This document shows, piece after piece, positions 34,712 through 42,903 of a DNA stretch of 64,000 nucleotides. The position numbers and the translations under genes were made by a program. The stretch is from JANQQZ01 sp039187315 (GTDB lineage Bacteria; Planctomycetota; Phycisphaerae; Phycisphaerales; UBA1924): positions 19,173 to 83,172 of the forward strand of contig JBCCZQ010000005.1 of the NCBI GenBank assembly GCA_039187315.1, written 5' to 3'. Numbering within the stretch: position 1 is the first letter of the stretch; the number at the start of each line of letters is the position of its first letter. The notes below the pieces were generated by a model. It was not told the DNA's origin and searched no databases. It worked only from the letters and a program-made list of their open reading frames with translations.

Positions 34712-35383
34712 GTGATTGATCCCGAAGCTATCCGCGGGCTGCTGACAGCCATCGAGCTCAAGGACGCCGCGACGGCCGCGCACACCTGGCGCGTCACGCT
34801 CTATGCCCGCGCCCTGGCCGAGACGCTGGGCCTAACCGGCGAGCGCCTGAGACTGGTCACGGTGGGGGCCGCTCTCCACGATGTCGGCAAGATCGATATC
34901 GACGACGCCGTGCTCCGCAAAGCGGGGTCCCTCGACGACGACGAGTTCGCCGTCATCCGCACCCACACCACCCTCGGCTACGACCGCCTGCGGAGCATGG
35001 GCGTTGACGAGCCGGTCATCCTCGGCCTGGTGCGGAGCCATCACGAACGCTGCGACGGTTCGGGTTACCCCGACGGGCTCGTCGGGAACCAGATCCCGCT
35101 TGAGGCCCGATACCTCGCCGTGGTCGATGCGTTCGACGCGATGACAAGCATCCGTCCGTACAGGGACGAGGTCGGCGAGCCCGCAGCCCTTGTAGCGATC
35201 GACGACCTCCAGCAAGGTGCAGGCACGCGGTACTGCGCCCGATCCGTTGAGGCCTTCGCCACCCTCTTCCGCACCGGCGCACTCGACTGGATCCTGCACT
35301 ACTACAACGACGGCGCCGAAACGCCCGGATTCGACGCTATCGAGCACCTCGACGACGCCATCCGGGCGCTCCGCTCAAGCTGA
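34712..35383 (+). CDS. HD-GYP domain protein (cyclic-di-GMP phosphodiesterase)
   Basis: This 223-residue stand-alone HD-GYP has no sensor or membrane part. LHDVGKIDIDD carries the HD metal pair, SHHERCDGSGYPDG the HHExxDGxGYP signature, and VVDAFDAMTS the last metal-ligand motif. These hydrolyse cyclic-di-GMP, the messenger that often controls exopolysaccharide output. It starts at GTG 34712 and is convergent with the EVE gene, 7 nt apart. Confidence 0.9.
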   Translation: MIDPEAIRGLLTAIELKDAATAAHTWRVTLYARALAETLGLTGERLRLVTVGAALHDVGKIDIDDAVLRKAGSLDDDEFAVIRTHTTLGYDRLRSMGVDEPVILGLVRSHHERCDGSGYPDGLVGNQIPLEARYLAVVDAFDAMTSIRPYRDEVGEPAALVAIDDLQQGAGTRYCARSVEAFATLFRTGALDWILHYYNDGAETPGFDAIEHLDDAIRALRSS

Positions 35384-35390
35384 GGCCCGG

Positions 35391-35816
35391 TTACAGACCT
35401 GCCATCGACCGCAGGGCCTTGTCGATCTTTGGCGGCACCGGCATCACGCTCAGCCGCGCCTGCGTGACCAGTTCGTACCCCTCGAACCGCCTGTCCGCCT
35501 TGATCATCGCGAGTGTGCAGTCAGCCGTCGAGGCCTTCACCGGCTTGAGGTCGAACAGCACGTACTTCGGCTCACCGCTGGCCAGGGTCTGCGGCTTGTC
35601 CGGATCCGGGTACGCGCCCTTGATCACCTTGGCGAGGCCGGCGACGCGCTTCTCCCCGCCGGTGTGGTAGAACAGGATCTCGTCCCCCTTGGCGATGCCG
35701 CGCATGTGCTTCTGCGCCGCCGGGTTCGTGACGCCGTCCCACATCGTGGATTTTTCACGCACCAGATCGTCGTAGCTGTAGGCGTCCGGCTCGGTCTTGC
35801 AGAGGTAGGTGGCCAT
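35391..35816 (-). CDS. EVE domain protein
   Basis: This 141-residue single EVE domain of the thymocyte nuclear protein 1 type has YLCKTEPDAYSYDDL at the N-terminus, WDGVTNPAAQKHM and KGDEILFYHTGGEKRVAGLA. EVE domains are related to PUA and YTH folds and are thought to read modified bases in RNA or DNA. No partner gene is evident. Confidence 0.92.
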   Translation of the reverse strand: MATYLCKTEPDAYSYDDLVREKSTMWDGVTNPAAQKHMRGIAKGDEILFYHTGGEKRVAGLAKVIKGAYPDPDKPQTLASGEPKYVLFDLKPVKASTADCTLAMIKADRRFEGYELVTQARLSVMPVPPKIDKALRSMAGL

Positions 35817-35828
35817 GGCAGAACGATA

Positions 35829-35854
35829 ACCGCCCGTGCGCGAACACGGGCGGT
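35829..35854 (-). terminator. Stem-loop terminator after the cysteine-rich gene
   Basis: A perfect 10-bp stem (35829-35838 with 35845-35854) and 6-nt loop lie 29 nt after the stop of the minus-strand gene at 35884. It is followed on that strand by a moderately T-rich TTATCGTTCT. It would also insulate the EVE gene. Confidence 0.65.
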
Positions 35855-35883
35855 CATCAAGCGTTCAAATGTGCTCGCCGGGC

Positions 35884-36375
35884 TCAGTTGCCGGCGTCGG
35901 CGATCGGCTGACCGGTCACGGGGCAGACCTTGCCCTCGCAGGCCTCGCCCTCGTTGGAGACCATCTCGGCTCCACCCTCGGCCTTGCTGCCGTCGCAGGT
36001 CGACTCACAGGCCTCGCCTTCCATCGCGACCATCTCAGCGTTCGCGCTGCTGCAGGCCGACTCGCAGGACGAGCCTTCCATCGCAACGGTTTCGGTGCAG
36101 GCGACTTCGCAGTCGGCCTTGTCCGCGCAGGCTTCCTTGGACATGTCGCAGGACTCGCCCTCATTGGAGACGAGCGTCGCGGTCGCGACGGCGTCACCCG
36201 GGCAGCACGAAGCGCCCTCTTCGACGGCCGCCACGGTCGTCGCTGCCGCGACGTCCGTCTCGGTCGTACACGACGAGCAGTTCCCGCCGAGCATCATGTA
36301 CCCGGCCACGCCAACGCCAGCTGCCGCCGCCACAGCGAGGACGGTCGACACCAGGCTCGATCCACGGTTCATCAT
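35884..36375 (-). CDS. Secreted or anchored cysteine-rich repeat protein, unknown
   Basis: This is a 163-residue protein. Residues 1-30 form a signal or anchor (STVLAVAAAAGVGVAGYMML). The rest is cysteine-rich, with four imperfect repeats of the pattern V-x-x-E-G-x-x-C-(x)3-C: VSNEGESCDMS, VAMEGSSCES, VAMEGEACES and VSNEGEACEG. It ends KVCPVTGQPI, which resembles the cysteine motif of metal-handling domains. I do not recognise a family. Metal binding or a disulfide-rich envelope role is inferred. ATG 36375 is chosen because AGAAGGA lies 9 nt upstream. Confidence 0.65.
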   Translation of the reverse strand: MMNRGSSLVSTVLAVAAAAGVGVAGYMMLGGNCSSCTTETDVAAATTVAAVEEGASCCPGDAVATATLVSNEGESCDMSKEACADKADCEVACTETVAMEGSSCESACSSANAEMVAMEGEACESTCDGSKAEGGAEMVSNEGEACEGKVCPVTGQPIADAGN

Positions 36376-36398
36376 GATTCTGCATCCTTCTTCAAAAT

Positions 36399-36497
36399 CG
36401 GGCGGTACGAGCACCGCCCGAACGCACACATCGCCAGAGGGGTTCTAGCCGGTTCGACCGGCTCGGACCCATCAGTATCGGCTCCTGCCGATGCTGA
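36399..36497 (-). promoter_or_regulatory. Three hairpins in the leader of the cysteine-rich gene
   Basis: Within the 300-nt divergent gap 36376-36675 three hairpins occur: 36399-36406 with 36413-36420 (8 bp); 36447-36453 with 36457-36463 (7 bp); and 36474-36483 with 36488-36497 (10 bp with one G-U). The first stands just upstream of the RBS. Nothing else but a 12-bp palindrome at 36565-36576 was seen in the gap. Regulatory role inferred. Confidence 0.4.
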
Positions 36498-36675
36498 CAG
36501 TGTATGGACACACCCTGGGCACACACAATCCCGGTGGTCCAACCTCGGCCAAATACCGTTTCTTCCCGGATCCGGGCAGTTCTCACGAGTCGTTCCCGAA
36601 CCCATATTCAGGCGGGCCCGGATCCTCCCGATAACCCCCGGGTCCCCGCAGCCGGGTTCCGGGAGAGGTCCGTCG

Positions 36676-37737
36676 ATGAATGACCGACACGAAGATCCGT
36701 TGAATACGTCGGCCGACACCTCCGCGGGCTTCAGCCCCGAGGACATCGCCGAGATCGAGGCCAGGCTCCGCGACCTCGAGCGGGCCGAGTCCCGTTTGGC
36801 CGAGCGCGAGCGTGAGCTGGCCGAGACGAGCGCATCGATGGCGCGTGATCTGCGCGATACGGCCGAGCAGCTCAAGCACAAGGAGCACCAGCTCCAGAAC
36901 GTCGGCGAACTGCCCGAGCAGCTGCGGAACCGGCGCTCAAGGCTTCAGCGGATCCGGGCCGTCCTCCGCGACCGCGCCAGCAAGCTCCAGCGCTATGAGG
37001 CGGTACTCGATGACCGTGCCCGCGAGGCGGATCAGATCCTCGCCCAGCGGCGTGAGGTCGCCAAGGCTGGCGCTGCGGTGCAGAGCCGCGAGCGCAAACT
37101 CGCCACGATCCAGGCCCGGAACAAGACGATGTCGGCCTCGTTCTTTGTCGTCGCGGCGATCGGTATCCTCGGTGTCTTGAGCTTCGCCGTGGCGGACCAC
37201 ATGGCCCCGGCGACCTACGCCGCGAAGGCGGAGGTGCAGGTCGACGCCCGCGGCCGGGCGCTCACGCCCGATGAGGTCGACGAGTGGCAGCGGTACATCG
37301 AGGCGCTCGTGACCGATCCCGGGCTGCTTGAGATCGCCGCCGACCGCATGGGCAAGCGGGGCATCGCGAGCCTGGGCAGGGCCGCCGACCTGCGGGTCCG
37401 GCTCGAGCGGGACCTGACAACCTCCGCGCCCTCGTCCGGTCGGCTCACGATGGAGCTCGTCGGCGAGGGCAGCGCCGCGACCCGCCGCTCCCTCGACACG
37501 TACGTCGTTGCCATCGTGGCCCAATCGAACGCGACGAAAAACCAGCGCGCCGGCGGCACGGGCACCCGCGTCTCGCTGGATGCGGAGATCGCCGATGCAC
37601 CGATCGAGGACGAGCGGATGGTCTACGCGGCAGGCGTCGGCGGCGGGGCGTCACTCGTCGGCTTGCTTCTAGGCACGACGGTCTACCGGCGGCTCCGGCG
37701 TCAGCACCAGGATTTCGAACGGGGCGTGATCGACTGA
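36676..37737 (+). CDS. Wzz-like membrane protein with long cytoplasmic coiled coil
   Basis: This is a 353-residue protein. Residues 20-150 are a charged coiled coil (ARLRDLERAESRLAERERE), TM1 lies at 154-173, and an extracytoplasmic segment (180-312) starts YAAKAEVQVDARGR, like the first strand of Wzz/Wzc domains. TM2 at 315-335 is followed by a basic tail. ATG 36676 follows GGGAGAGG by 7 nt; the open frame extends far upstream without a credible start. It may be a chain-length or secretion regulator, but it lies away from the polysaccharide locus and next to a sigma/anti-sigma pair. Family assignment tentative. Confidence 0.65.
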   Translation: MNDRHEDPLNTSADTSAGFSPEDIAEIEARLRDLERAESRLAERERELAETSASMARDLRDTAEQLKHKEHQLQNVGELPEQLRNRRSRLQRIRAVLRDRASKLQRYEAVLDDRAREADQILAQRREVAKAGAAVQSRERKLATIQARNKTMSASFFVVAAIGILGVLSFAVADHMAPATYAAKAEVQVDARGRALTPDEVDEWQRYIEALVTDPGLLEIAADRMGKRGIASLGRAADLRVRLERDLTTSAPSSGRLTMELVGEGSAATRRSLDTYVVAIVAQSNATKNQRAGGTGTRVSLDAEIADAPIEDERMVYAAGVGGGASLVGLLLGTTVYRRLRRQHQDFERGVID

Positions 37738-37756
37738 GCGTCGACACGCGGGTGCG

Positions 37757-38578
37757 TCACGCTGTCGAGAGCACGAGCGTGAGCGTGTCGCCCGAGGCGC
37801 GGGCGACGCCGAAGGTTGTGCCCAGCGCTGCTTGAAACGTGAAACTGATGTTGGCCAGCCCTTCGCCCGGGGTGAAGCGATCGATCCGCTGGAGCACCTC
37901 GCCGTCGTCGCCGAGCTGCACCAGGACGTAGGCCTCGTTCTCGGCGAGCTCGGGCATGTCGAACATCGCCAGGTGCCCGCGGCCGGTCTCGCTGTTGATG
38001 AAGATCGAGGCTTCGGTCTCGGATCCGGCTCCCTCTACGCCTGTCAGCGGCAGACGGTCGAACGCGGGGCTGAGGACCGCGGTACGGAACTCGGCGTTCG
38101 GTGTGTTCCAGAGGAAGAACTGCGTGGCTTGATTCGAGGTGATCTGCTGGCCGACCCGGTTGAACTCGGTCTGGAGCTGGACCGTCAGGACGCCCATGAA
38201 GACCGCGGCGGTACCGGCGGCAAAGGTCGCGACACGCCAAAACGAGAGCGAGCGGCGCGAGCGGGCAGAGCCGGGCGCTGCTGTGTCGGTCGAGGCAGAG
38301 CCGGCAAAGATTGCCTCTCCGATGGCGTCGGTGGCGTAGCCGGCTTCGTCCATCACTCGGCCGACGACGCGATGCTTGAGATCCTTAGACGGCATGACAT
38401 CTGGGAGAGTCGTCATGTCGGCAAAGCGTGCCTGTTCGCGGCGGATCATGGCGCGGATCGATTCCGGTGCCGCAGCGAAGGCCGCCTCGAAAGCGGTGGA
38501 CTGATCGGGTTCAAGCAGGCCCGCTGCCTCCAGCAGGGCTGTTTCCAGCATCTTGTCGGGTGACATGTCGGATGACAT
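37757..38578 (-). CDS. Anti-sigma factor, RskA-like
   Basis: This 273-residue protein has a cytoplasmic N-terminal domain (DKMLETALLEAAGLLEPDQ), one membrane segment (about residues 115-137) and an extracytoplasmic RskA-like domain ending in a beta-rich region. Such proteins hold an ECF sigma factor at the membrane until a signal releases it. ATG 38578 overlaps the sigma stop by one base (TGATG), with GGAG 8 nt upstream. No zinc-binding HxxxCxxC motif is present. Confidence 0.82.
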   Translation of the reverse strand: MSSDMSPDKMLETALLEAAGLLEPDQSTAFEAAFAAAPESIRAMIRREQARFADMTTLPDVMPSKDLKHRVVGRVMDEAGYATDAIGEAIFAGSASTDTAAPGSARSRRSLSFWRVATFAAGTAAVFMGVLTVQLQTEFNRVGQQITSNQATQFFLWNTPNAEFRTAVLSPAFDRLPLTGVEGAGSETEASIFINSETGRGHLAMFDMPELAENEAYVLVQLGDDGEVLQRIDRFTPGEGLANISFTFQAALGTTFGVARASGDTLTLVLSTA

Positions 38579-39147
38579 CACACAGGCTCCTCGAGACCCG
38601 AACGCTCACGGAGCCGGACGAGGGCGCGGCTCAGGGCGGATTTGATCGTACCGATGGGGGTGTTGAGTTCTTCGCCGATCTGGCGCAGCGTCTGCCCACC
38701 GAGGTAGGCGCGGATAACCACGGTCTTCTGAAGCTCAGGGAGCTGCTCGACACGCTTCATGAGCGATTGGTACCGCTCGTCGTTTTCCATGTCGCTCGAC
38801 TCGGACGCGGGGGCCGACGGGTGCGAGACGCCGTCGCCCATGCCCACGAGCCGCACTCGGGCCTGCGCCCGCCGCAGGCGGTCGACCAGGTGCCGACGCG
38901 TGATCAGCAGGACCCAGGTGACCAGGGCCGCTCGCTCGGGGTCGTAGCGATCTGCGGTCTTCCAGAGCCGGACGAATACCTCCTGAACGGCATCTTCGGC
39001 CTCGGCCCGCGAGGGCATGGACTGGTAAGCCATGCGATAGACGAGCGATCCAAAGCGGTCATAAAGATCGCCGATGGCCGATTCTTCATCAGCCGCGATC
39101 CGCTGCATCAGAGCGAGGTCCTGGATTTTCTGCGTTGTATCTGCCAT
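38578..39147 (-). CDS. ECF-family RNA polymerase sigma factor
   Basis: This is a 189-residue sigma factor. Region 2 is YDRFGSLVYRMAYQSM through DAVQEVFVRLWKTADRYDP, and region 4 is LPELQKTVVIRAYLGGQTL followed by GTIKSALSRALVRLRE. It lacks regions 1 and 3, as in ECF members. It is closest in style to SigK/RpoE types paired with RskA anti-sigmas, and the next gene is exactly such a partner, coupled by overlapping stop/start. Confidence 0.92.
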   Translation of the reverse strand: MADTTQKIQDLALMQRIAADEESAIGDLYDRFGSLVYRMAYQSMPSRAEAEDAVQEVFVRLWKTADRYDPERAALVTWVLLITRRHLVDRLRRAQARVRLVGMGDGVSHPSAPASESSDMENDERYQSLMKRVEQLPELQKTVVIRAYLGGQTLRQIGEELNTPIGTIKSALSRALVRLRERSGLEEPV

Positions 39148-39469
39148 GCAGGTCCAATATGCCTCGCGGCTCGCTGATTCCCGAAATTCAGAATCGAATG
39201 CCCAGCAGGGATGGTATCAGAGACTGGCTTAACAAACAAAAACAAAGCATCACTGCTGCAATCGCTGCTCAATCGCTGCTCATCCTCTCTGAAGGCTGTT
39301 CAAAGAGATGACCTCAGAGTGATACGCCAAGAAATGAGCCGCTGATCCGCCGATGAAGAATCATCCGCTGAGAATTTTCCGTCGAAGTGATGCATTGGTG
39401 AACATGGGCCGAGGTTGTGGGTTGTGCTGAAGACGCGTTCCTGCGGCCCCCAGCCCTTGTACCGGGGGA
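39148..39469. promoter_or_regulatory. 322-nt divergent region with an 11-bp tandem repeat
   Basis: No gene was found. It contains a perfect tandem duplication CAATCGCTGCT at 39259-39269 and 39270-39280, next to an A-rich run (39231-39247). It must hold the sigma-gene promoter, but no clear -35/-10 pair could be assigned. Confidence 0.4.
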
Positions 39470-40345
39470 ATGGGCTCGATACACTGTTTCGAGGAGGTCT
39501 GGGCAAGCCCAGTCTCTCGGAGAGGATTCAGAGCGTTGCGCTACGCATCTCGCACACCCCGGCATTCGTCCAACATCTGTGCGATCGATCCGCGAGGTCG
39601 GGCCTTCTCGCTGATTGAGCTTCTTGTGGCCATCGGCGTGATTGCGGTGCTCGTCGGTATCATGCTGCCAGTTTTGGGCACGGTCCGCGACACGACGCAT
39701 CGGGTTGTGTGCTCGTCGAACATCCGCCAGATCGGTCTCGGCATCACGATGTACGCCGATGACAACCGCGGTTTCTTGCCAGCTTCGGTCTTCCTTTCGA
39801 GGGCAGACGACGATCCGGGCCTTCCGCTCGAGACGATCAGCTTGAGAATCGGCAGCTCGTCGTCGTTTATCCAGCGTGCCCGAGAGGACCAGGACCTGGC
39901 GATCCATACCTCCGCGGCCTTGCCCAGCAGGTGGGATGGCATCGGCCTGCTGTACTCCTTGGATTACCTGGAAGCACCGGGTGTCTTCTATTGCCCCGCG
40001 CATACGGGCAGCTTCCAGAAACAGGAGCAGCTGGAGACTGCCTGGCAGCTGCCGGCCTCGAGCGTGTTCTCCAACTACCAGTACCGTGGCGAGGGTCCGA
40101 ACGGCGACCGACGTCTGTGGCAGTTGCTGCCACGCCAGACCGTCATCCTTTCGGATTCGCTGCGTCCCGATGATTCGCTGAACCATGAGGACGGCGCGAA
40201 TATCCTCCGGGCCGACCTGAGCGTGCTGTGGTTCCAGGACACACAGGAAACCTTGGTCCAGCTCAGCCGGAACGGCGATGCAGAGGGGGCTTGGGAAGCA
40301 CTCGATGGTTCCCAGCAGCCCGGCGAGAAGCACACGGACGACTGA
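39470..40345 (+). CDS. Prepilin-like (type II secretion/type IV pilin-like) protein
   Basis: This is a 291-residue protein with a processing site RGRAFSLIELLVAIGVIAVL, the prepilin peptidase motif, then SSNIRQIGLGITMYADDNRG, a conserved pattern in planctomycete pilin-like proteins. The leader from ATG 39470 is about 45 residues, very long. TTG 39536, with GGAGAGG 10 nt upstream, would give a more normal 23-residue leader. The remainder is a globular C-terminal domain. Pilus subunit, pseudopilin or surface protein cannot be told apart. Confidence 0.8.
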   Translation: MGSIHCFEEVWASPVSRRGFRALRYASRTPRHSSNICAIDPRGRAFSLIELLVAIGVIAVLVGIMLPVLGTVRDTTHRVVCSSNIRQIGLGITMYADDNRGFLPASVFLSRADDDPGLPLETISLRIGSSSSFIQRAREDQDLAIHTSAALPSRWDGIGLLYSLDYLEAPGVFYCPAHTGSFQKQEQLETAWQLPASSVFSNYQYRGEGPNGDRRLWQLLPRQTVILSDSLRPDDSLNHEDGANILRADLSVLWFQDTQETLVQLSRNGDAEGAWEALDGSQQPGEKHTDD

Positions 40346-40576
40346 GAGCGGTCCCTGCTTCGACGGCTGGTACACAGTCATGTTGCGATGCGGGCGCCGT
40401 GTCCAACCACGCCGCTTGCACACTGGCACGGCCTTGCTTCACGGACTATGTTGTGCCTGCACGGCTCCCTCCCGTCGAACCCTGATCGCTTGCATGCCTT
40501 TCTGGGGTTTGGAGGCGGGCTGACATAGAACGGGTTCGGCCGACGGGTCGGCGTGGGGCCCTCCAGGAGATCGCAG

Positions 40577-41602
40577 ATGGCAGACCAAACCCGATGCAGC
40601 AGGTCCGCTGTGCTCCGTGCTCGCATGGGATCCGCGTTGGTGTTGCTGCTCGTGCCGCTGTTGTCCGTGGGGGCTGCGTCGGCCCAGCTTGTGCCGGAGC
40701 GCGTCTACTACGGGATCGATCGGCCGATGCCCATCGAGGTGGTCCGTCCCGCGGGGGTGGCGGGCGATCTTCAGATTAAGCTTCTCGAGCCGGTGTCGGC
40801 GGGTGAACTCGCGAGCGTGCGGTGCGAGGAGGGCATGGTCGATCTTGCATCGCTCATGCCTCAGCTGTTCGAGCCGACCTTCGCAGAGCGCGCCGTCTAC
40901 GCCCAGCTGGTGGTGGGCGACACGCCAGTTGGCCCTGCGTTGGTCGTCCAGCCGCTGCGCAGCGTCGAGTATGCTCGGCTGGATCCTCGAGGCCAGATCG
41001 ACTGGCTGTCCGATCGGCCGGTGCTTTCTGGCTTCCGGGTCTACCAGGACCAGCTGGTACTGATGGAGACATCGCTCGGCGATGTCACCTTCCGGATGCG
41101 GCCCGACGAAGCCCCCAACACCGTCTGGAACTTCCTGACGCTCGCCGATGGTGGGTTCTACACCGACATCCTCTTCCACAGGATCATCGGCGGCTCGCCG
41201 GAGGTTCCGCCGTTTGTGGTACAGGTCGGCGATCCGACCGGCGGCGGCAGCGGTGGTCCGGGGTACTTCATCGACCTGGAGCGGAGCGAATTGCCCCACA
41301 CGTTCGGAGTGCTCTCGATGGCACGGTTTAAAGAGAACCCCAACAGCAACGGTTCGCAGGTGTTCATCTGCCTGTCGCGCGAGCGGACTCGGCCGCTCGA
41401 CGGCGACTACACGACGTTCGGCGAGGCCGTAGACGGCGGTGACACGATCTTGGCGCTAGAGAGCGTGCCGACCGGTGCGGGTGATCGTCCTGTTGATCCG
41501 CCTGTGCTCGAACGGCTCAGGCTAATACCGGCCCCTCCGTATGGTACCGGCCCGAAGCCGATCGAGCGACCGAAGCGAGCGGCTCCGAGTTCTGAACGCT
41601 AG
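40577..41602 (+). CDS. Secreted cyclophilin-type peptidyl-prolyl isomerase
   Basis: This 341-residue protein has a signal peptide (LVLLLVPLLSVGAASAQ). An N-terminal domain of about 130 residues is of unknown type. The cyclophilin domain follows: SLGDVTFRMRPDEAPNTVWN, LFHRIIGG, GGPGYFIDLE and FGVLSMARFKENPNSNGSQV, with the active-site Arg and Phe/Gln positions present. It catalyses proline isomerisation during folding, presumably in the periplasm. ATG 40577 follows AGGAGA by 6 nt. Its stop shares the palindrome CTAG with the convergent gene. Confidence 0.9.
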   Translation: MADQTRCSRSAVLRARMGSALVLLLVPLLSVGAASAQLVPERVYYGIDRPMPIEVVRPAGVAGDLQIKLLEPVSAGELASVRCEEGMVDLASLMPQLFEPTFAERAVYAQLVVGDTPVGPALVVQPLRSVEYARLDPRGQIDWLSDRPVLSGFRVYQDQLVLMETSLGDVTFRMRPDEAPNTVWNFLTLADGGFYTDILFHRIIGGSPEVPPFVVQVGDPTGGGSGGPGYFIDLERSELPHTFGVLSMARFKENPNSNGSQVFICLSRERTRPLDGDYTTFGEAVDGGDTILALESVPTGAGDRPVDPPVLERLRLIPAPPYGTGPKPIERPKRAAPSSER

Positions 41603-42651
41603 ATAGCGATTTCGACGCCGACGCCGATGCTCGCGCTGGGGTGCAGCTCGATGTCGTTGATATCGACGCCGTTGCTGTTCTGGAGCTTCAGTTCCCGGTG
41701 CGGGATGAAGCTCGCGGTGGCGGTGAGGTCGACGTTCTCGCTGAGCTCGAAGCGTGCGAAGCCTCCGAGCGGCAGTATGAAGTCTTCGAGGATGCCAGCG
41801 GAGGCGATGTCGTTGTCCTCGGCGAGCCGGAACTGGTGGAACCGCACGCCGAAGAACGCTCCGAGTGTGACGTCTTCGAATGCATCGTTCTCTACGCGGA
41901 GGCCGATGGTCGGTGCGCCGGGCCCGCCGTCCACGACGCCGAGGTGGAAGCTGGTGTAGTCCGTGGCCTGCACATCGAGGCTCGGCGCGGGGAAAACGAA
42001 CGGGTCCTCCTCGATCCTCGTGCGGAAAGTGACGCCGAGGCCGATAGCGACATCTTGGTTGAGCTGGTATCGCGCGCTGGCGTTGCCGCCGTAGGTCAGG
42101 CCGTCCTGAAAATCTGCGCCGAGCTCGCCCGCGAAGCCCGCGCTGATGCTTCCGAAGAAGGCCCACTTCTGGTCGTAGATGTGCAGCAGCGAGACGCCGA
42201 CGTTCGACTCCAGTCCGTAGTCCAGCGGATCCTGCGGCGCGAAGTTGCTAAAGCCCGTGAAGTTCTCGAAGTCGTAGAAGCTCGAGGTCTGATCGACGCT
42301 GAAGCTGAAGAAGTTGCGTTGGTTGAGCGGGATCTGGATGGTGGCCGAGGCGGGCAGCCGCAGCGTGCGCACCTCGCCGACAGCGCCGTCTCCTTCGCCG
42401 ACCGCGTCGTAGTACGCGCCGAGATCGACCGAGACGGTGATCGGCCGGGCACGCGGGATCCGCGGTCCGTCGGCTGGGCTGGGCTGAGCGGGATCGCCCG
42501 GCTGGGCCTGTGGCTGGGCTTGCTGCTGGGCTTGCGGCTGACGGTCACGCCGCGGGCTGTCCGAGGGCTCGATAGGGCTGACGGCCTGTCCGGCGGCCGA
42601 GGCAGCGGCGGCGAGGCCGACGGCAGAGAGGATCAAGCGGCGAACGGTCAT
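41599..42651 (-). CDS. Predicted outer-membrane beta-barrel protein
   Basis: This is a 350-residue protein with a signal peptide (LILSAVGLAAAASAAGQA), a Gln/Pro-rich linker (residues 30-65) and then alternating amphipathic strands such as ARYQLNQDVAIGLGVTFRTR and GFARFELSENVDLTATASFI. The final strand is SIGVGVEIAI, though it ends in Ile, not Phe. No specific family recognised. The ATG at 42651 has GGAG 9 nt upstream, so the longer frame to 42774 is rejected. TATACT at 42723-42728 could be its -10 box. Confidence 0.68.
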   Translation of the reverse strand: MTVRRLILSAVGLAAAASAAGQAVSPIEPSDSPRRDRQPQAQQQAQPQAQPGDPAQPSPADGPRIPRARPITVSVDLGAYYDAVGEGDGAVGEVRTLRLPASATIQIPLNQRNFFSFSVDQTSSFYDFENFTGFSNFAPQDPLDYGLESNVGVSLLHIYDQKWAFFGSISAGFAGELGADFQDGLTYGGNASARYQLNQDVAIGLGVTFRTRIEEDPFVFPAPSLDVQATDYTSFHLGVVDGGPGAPTIGLRVENDAFEDVTLGAFFGVRFHQFRLAEDNDIASAGILEDFILPLGGFARFELSENVDLTATASFIPHRELKLQNSNGVDINDIELHPSASIGVGVEIAI

Positions 42652-42722
42652 ATCTCGGAACTCCGTCGGTCGGGGCGTGGTCCGGCCCACCTGCTGTCGG
42701 TTGACGCCGGCTGCTGACTGCC

Positions 42723-42728
42723 AGTATA
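42723..42728 (-). promoter_or_regulatory. Candidate -10 box for the outer-membrane protein gene
   Basis: TATACT on the minus strand lies 71 nt before the ATG at 42651. No good -35 hexamer is spaced correctly. It is the same hexamer as before ParA. Confidence 0.3.
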
Positions 42729-42800
42729 GATCGGCGCTTCGCATCATCGTCCGTATCAGAATCGCTCGATGCACGATCGGCGGATACAGTGGCTTCTCAG

Positions 42801-42873
42801 GGGGCGGTAACTCAATTGGTAGAGTGCCAGCTTTGCAAGCTGGAAGTTGTCGGTTCGAGTCCGATCCGCTCCA
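42801..42873 (+). tRNA. tRNA-Ala (anticodon TGC)
   Basis: A complete 73-nt cloverleaf: acceptor GGGGCGG with CCGCTCC, D-arm ACTC/GAGT, anticodon arm CCAGC-TTTGCAA-GCTGG with anticodon TGC, T-arm GTCGG-TTCGAGT-CCGAT, and discriminator A. The acceptor has the G3-U70 wobble that is the alanine identity element. CCA is not encoded. Confidence 0.97.
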
Positions 42874-42903
42874 TTGCCGCCGGTGAGGCTCACGCGGGCG
42901 GCC

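Noticed and set aside
35836..36675. Upstream extension of the Wzz-like gene
   Set aside because: It runs antisense through the cysteine-rich gene; GGGAGAGG before ATG 36676 marks the true start.
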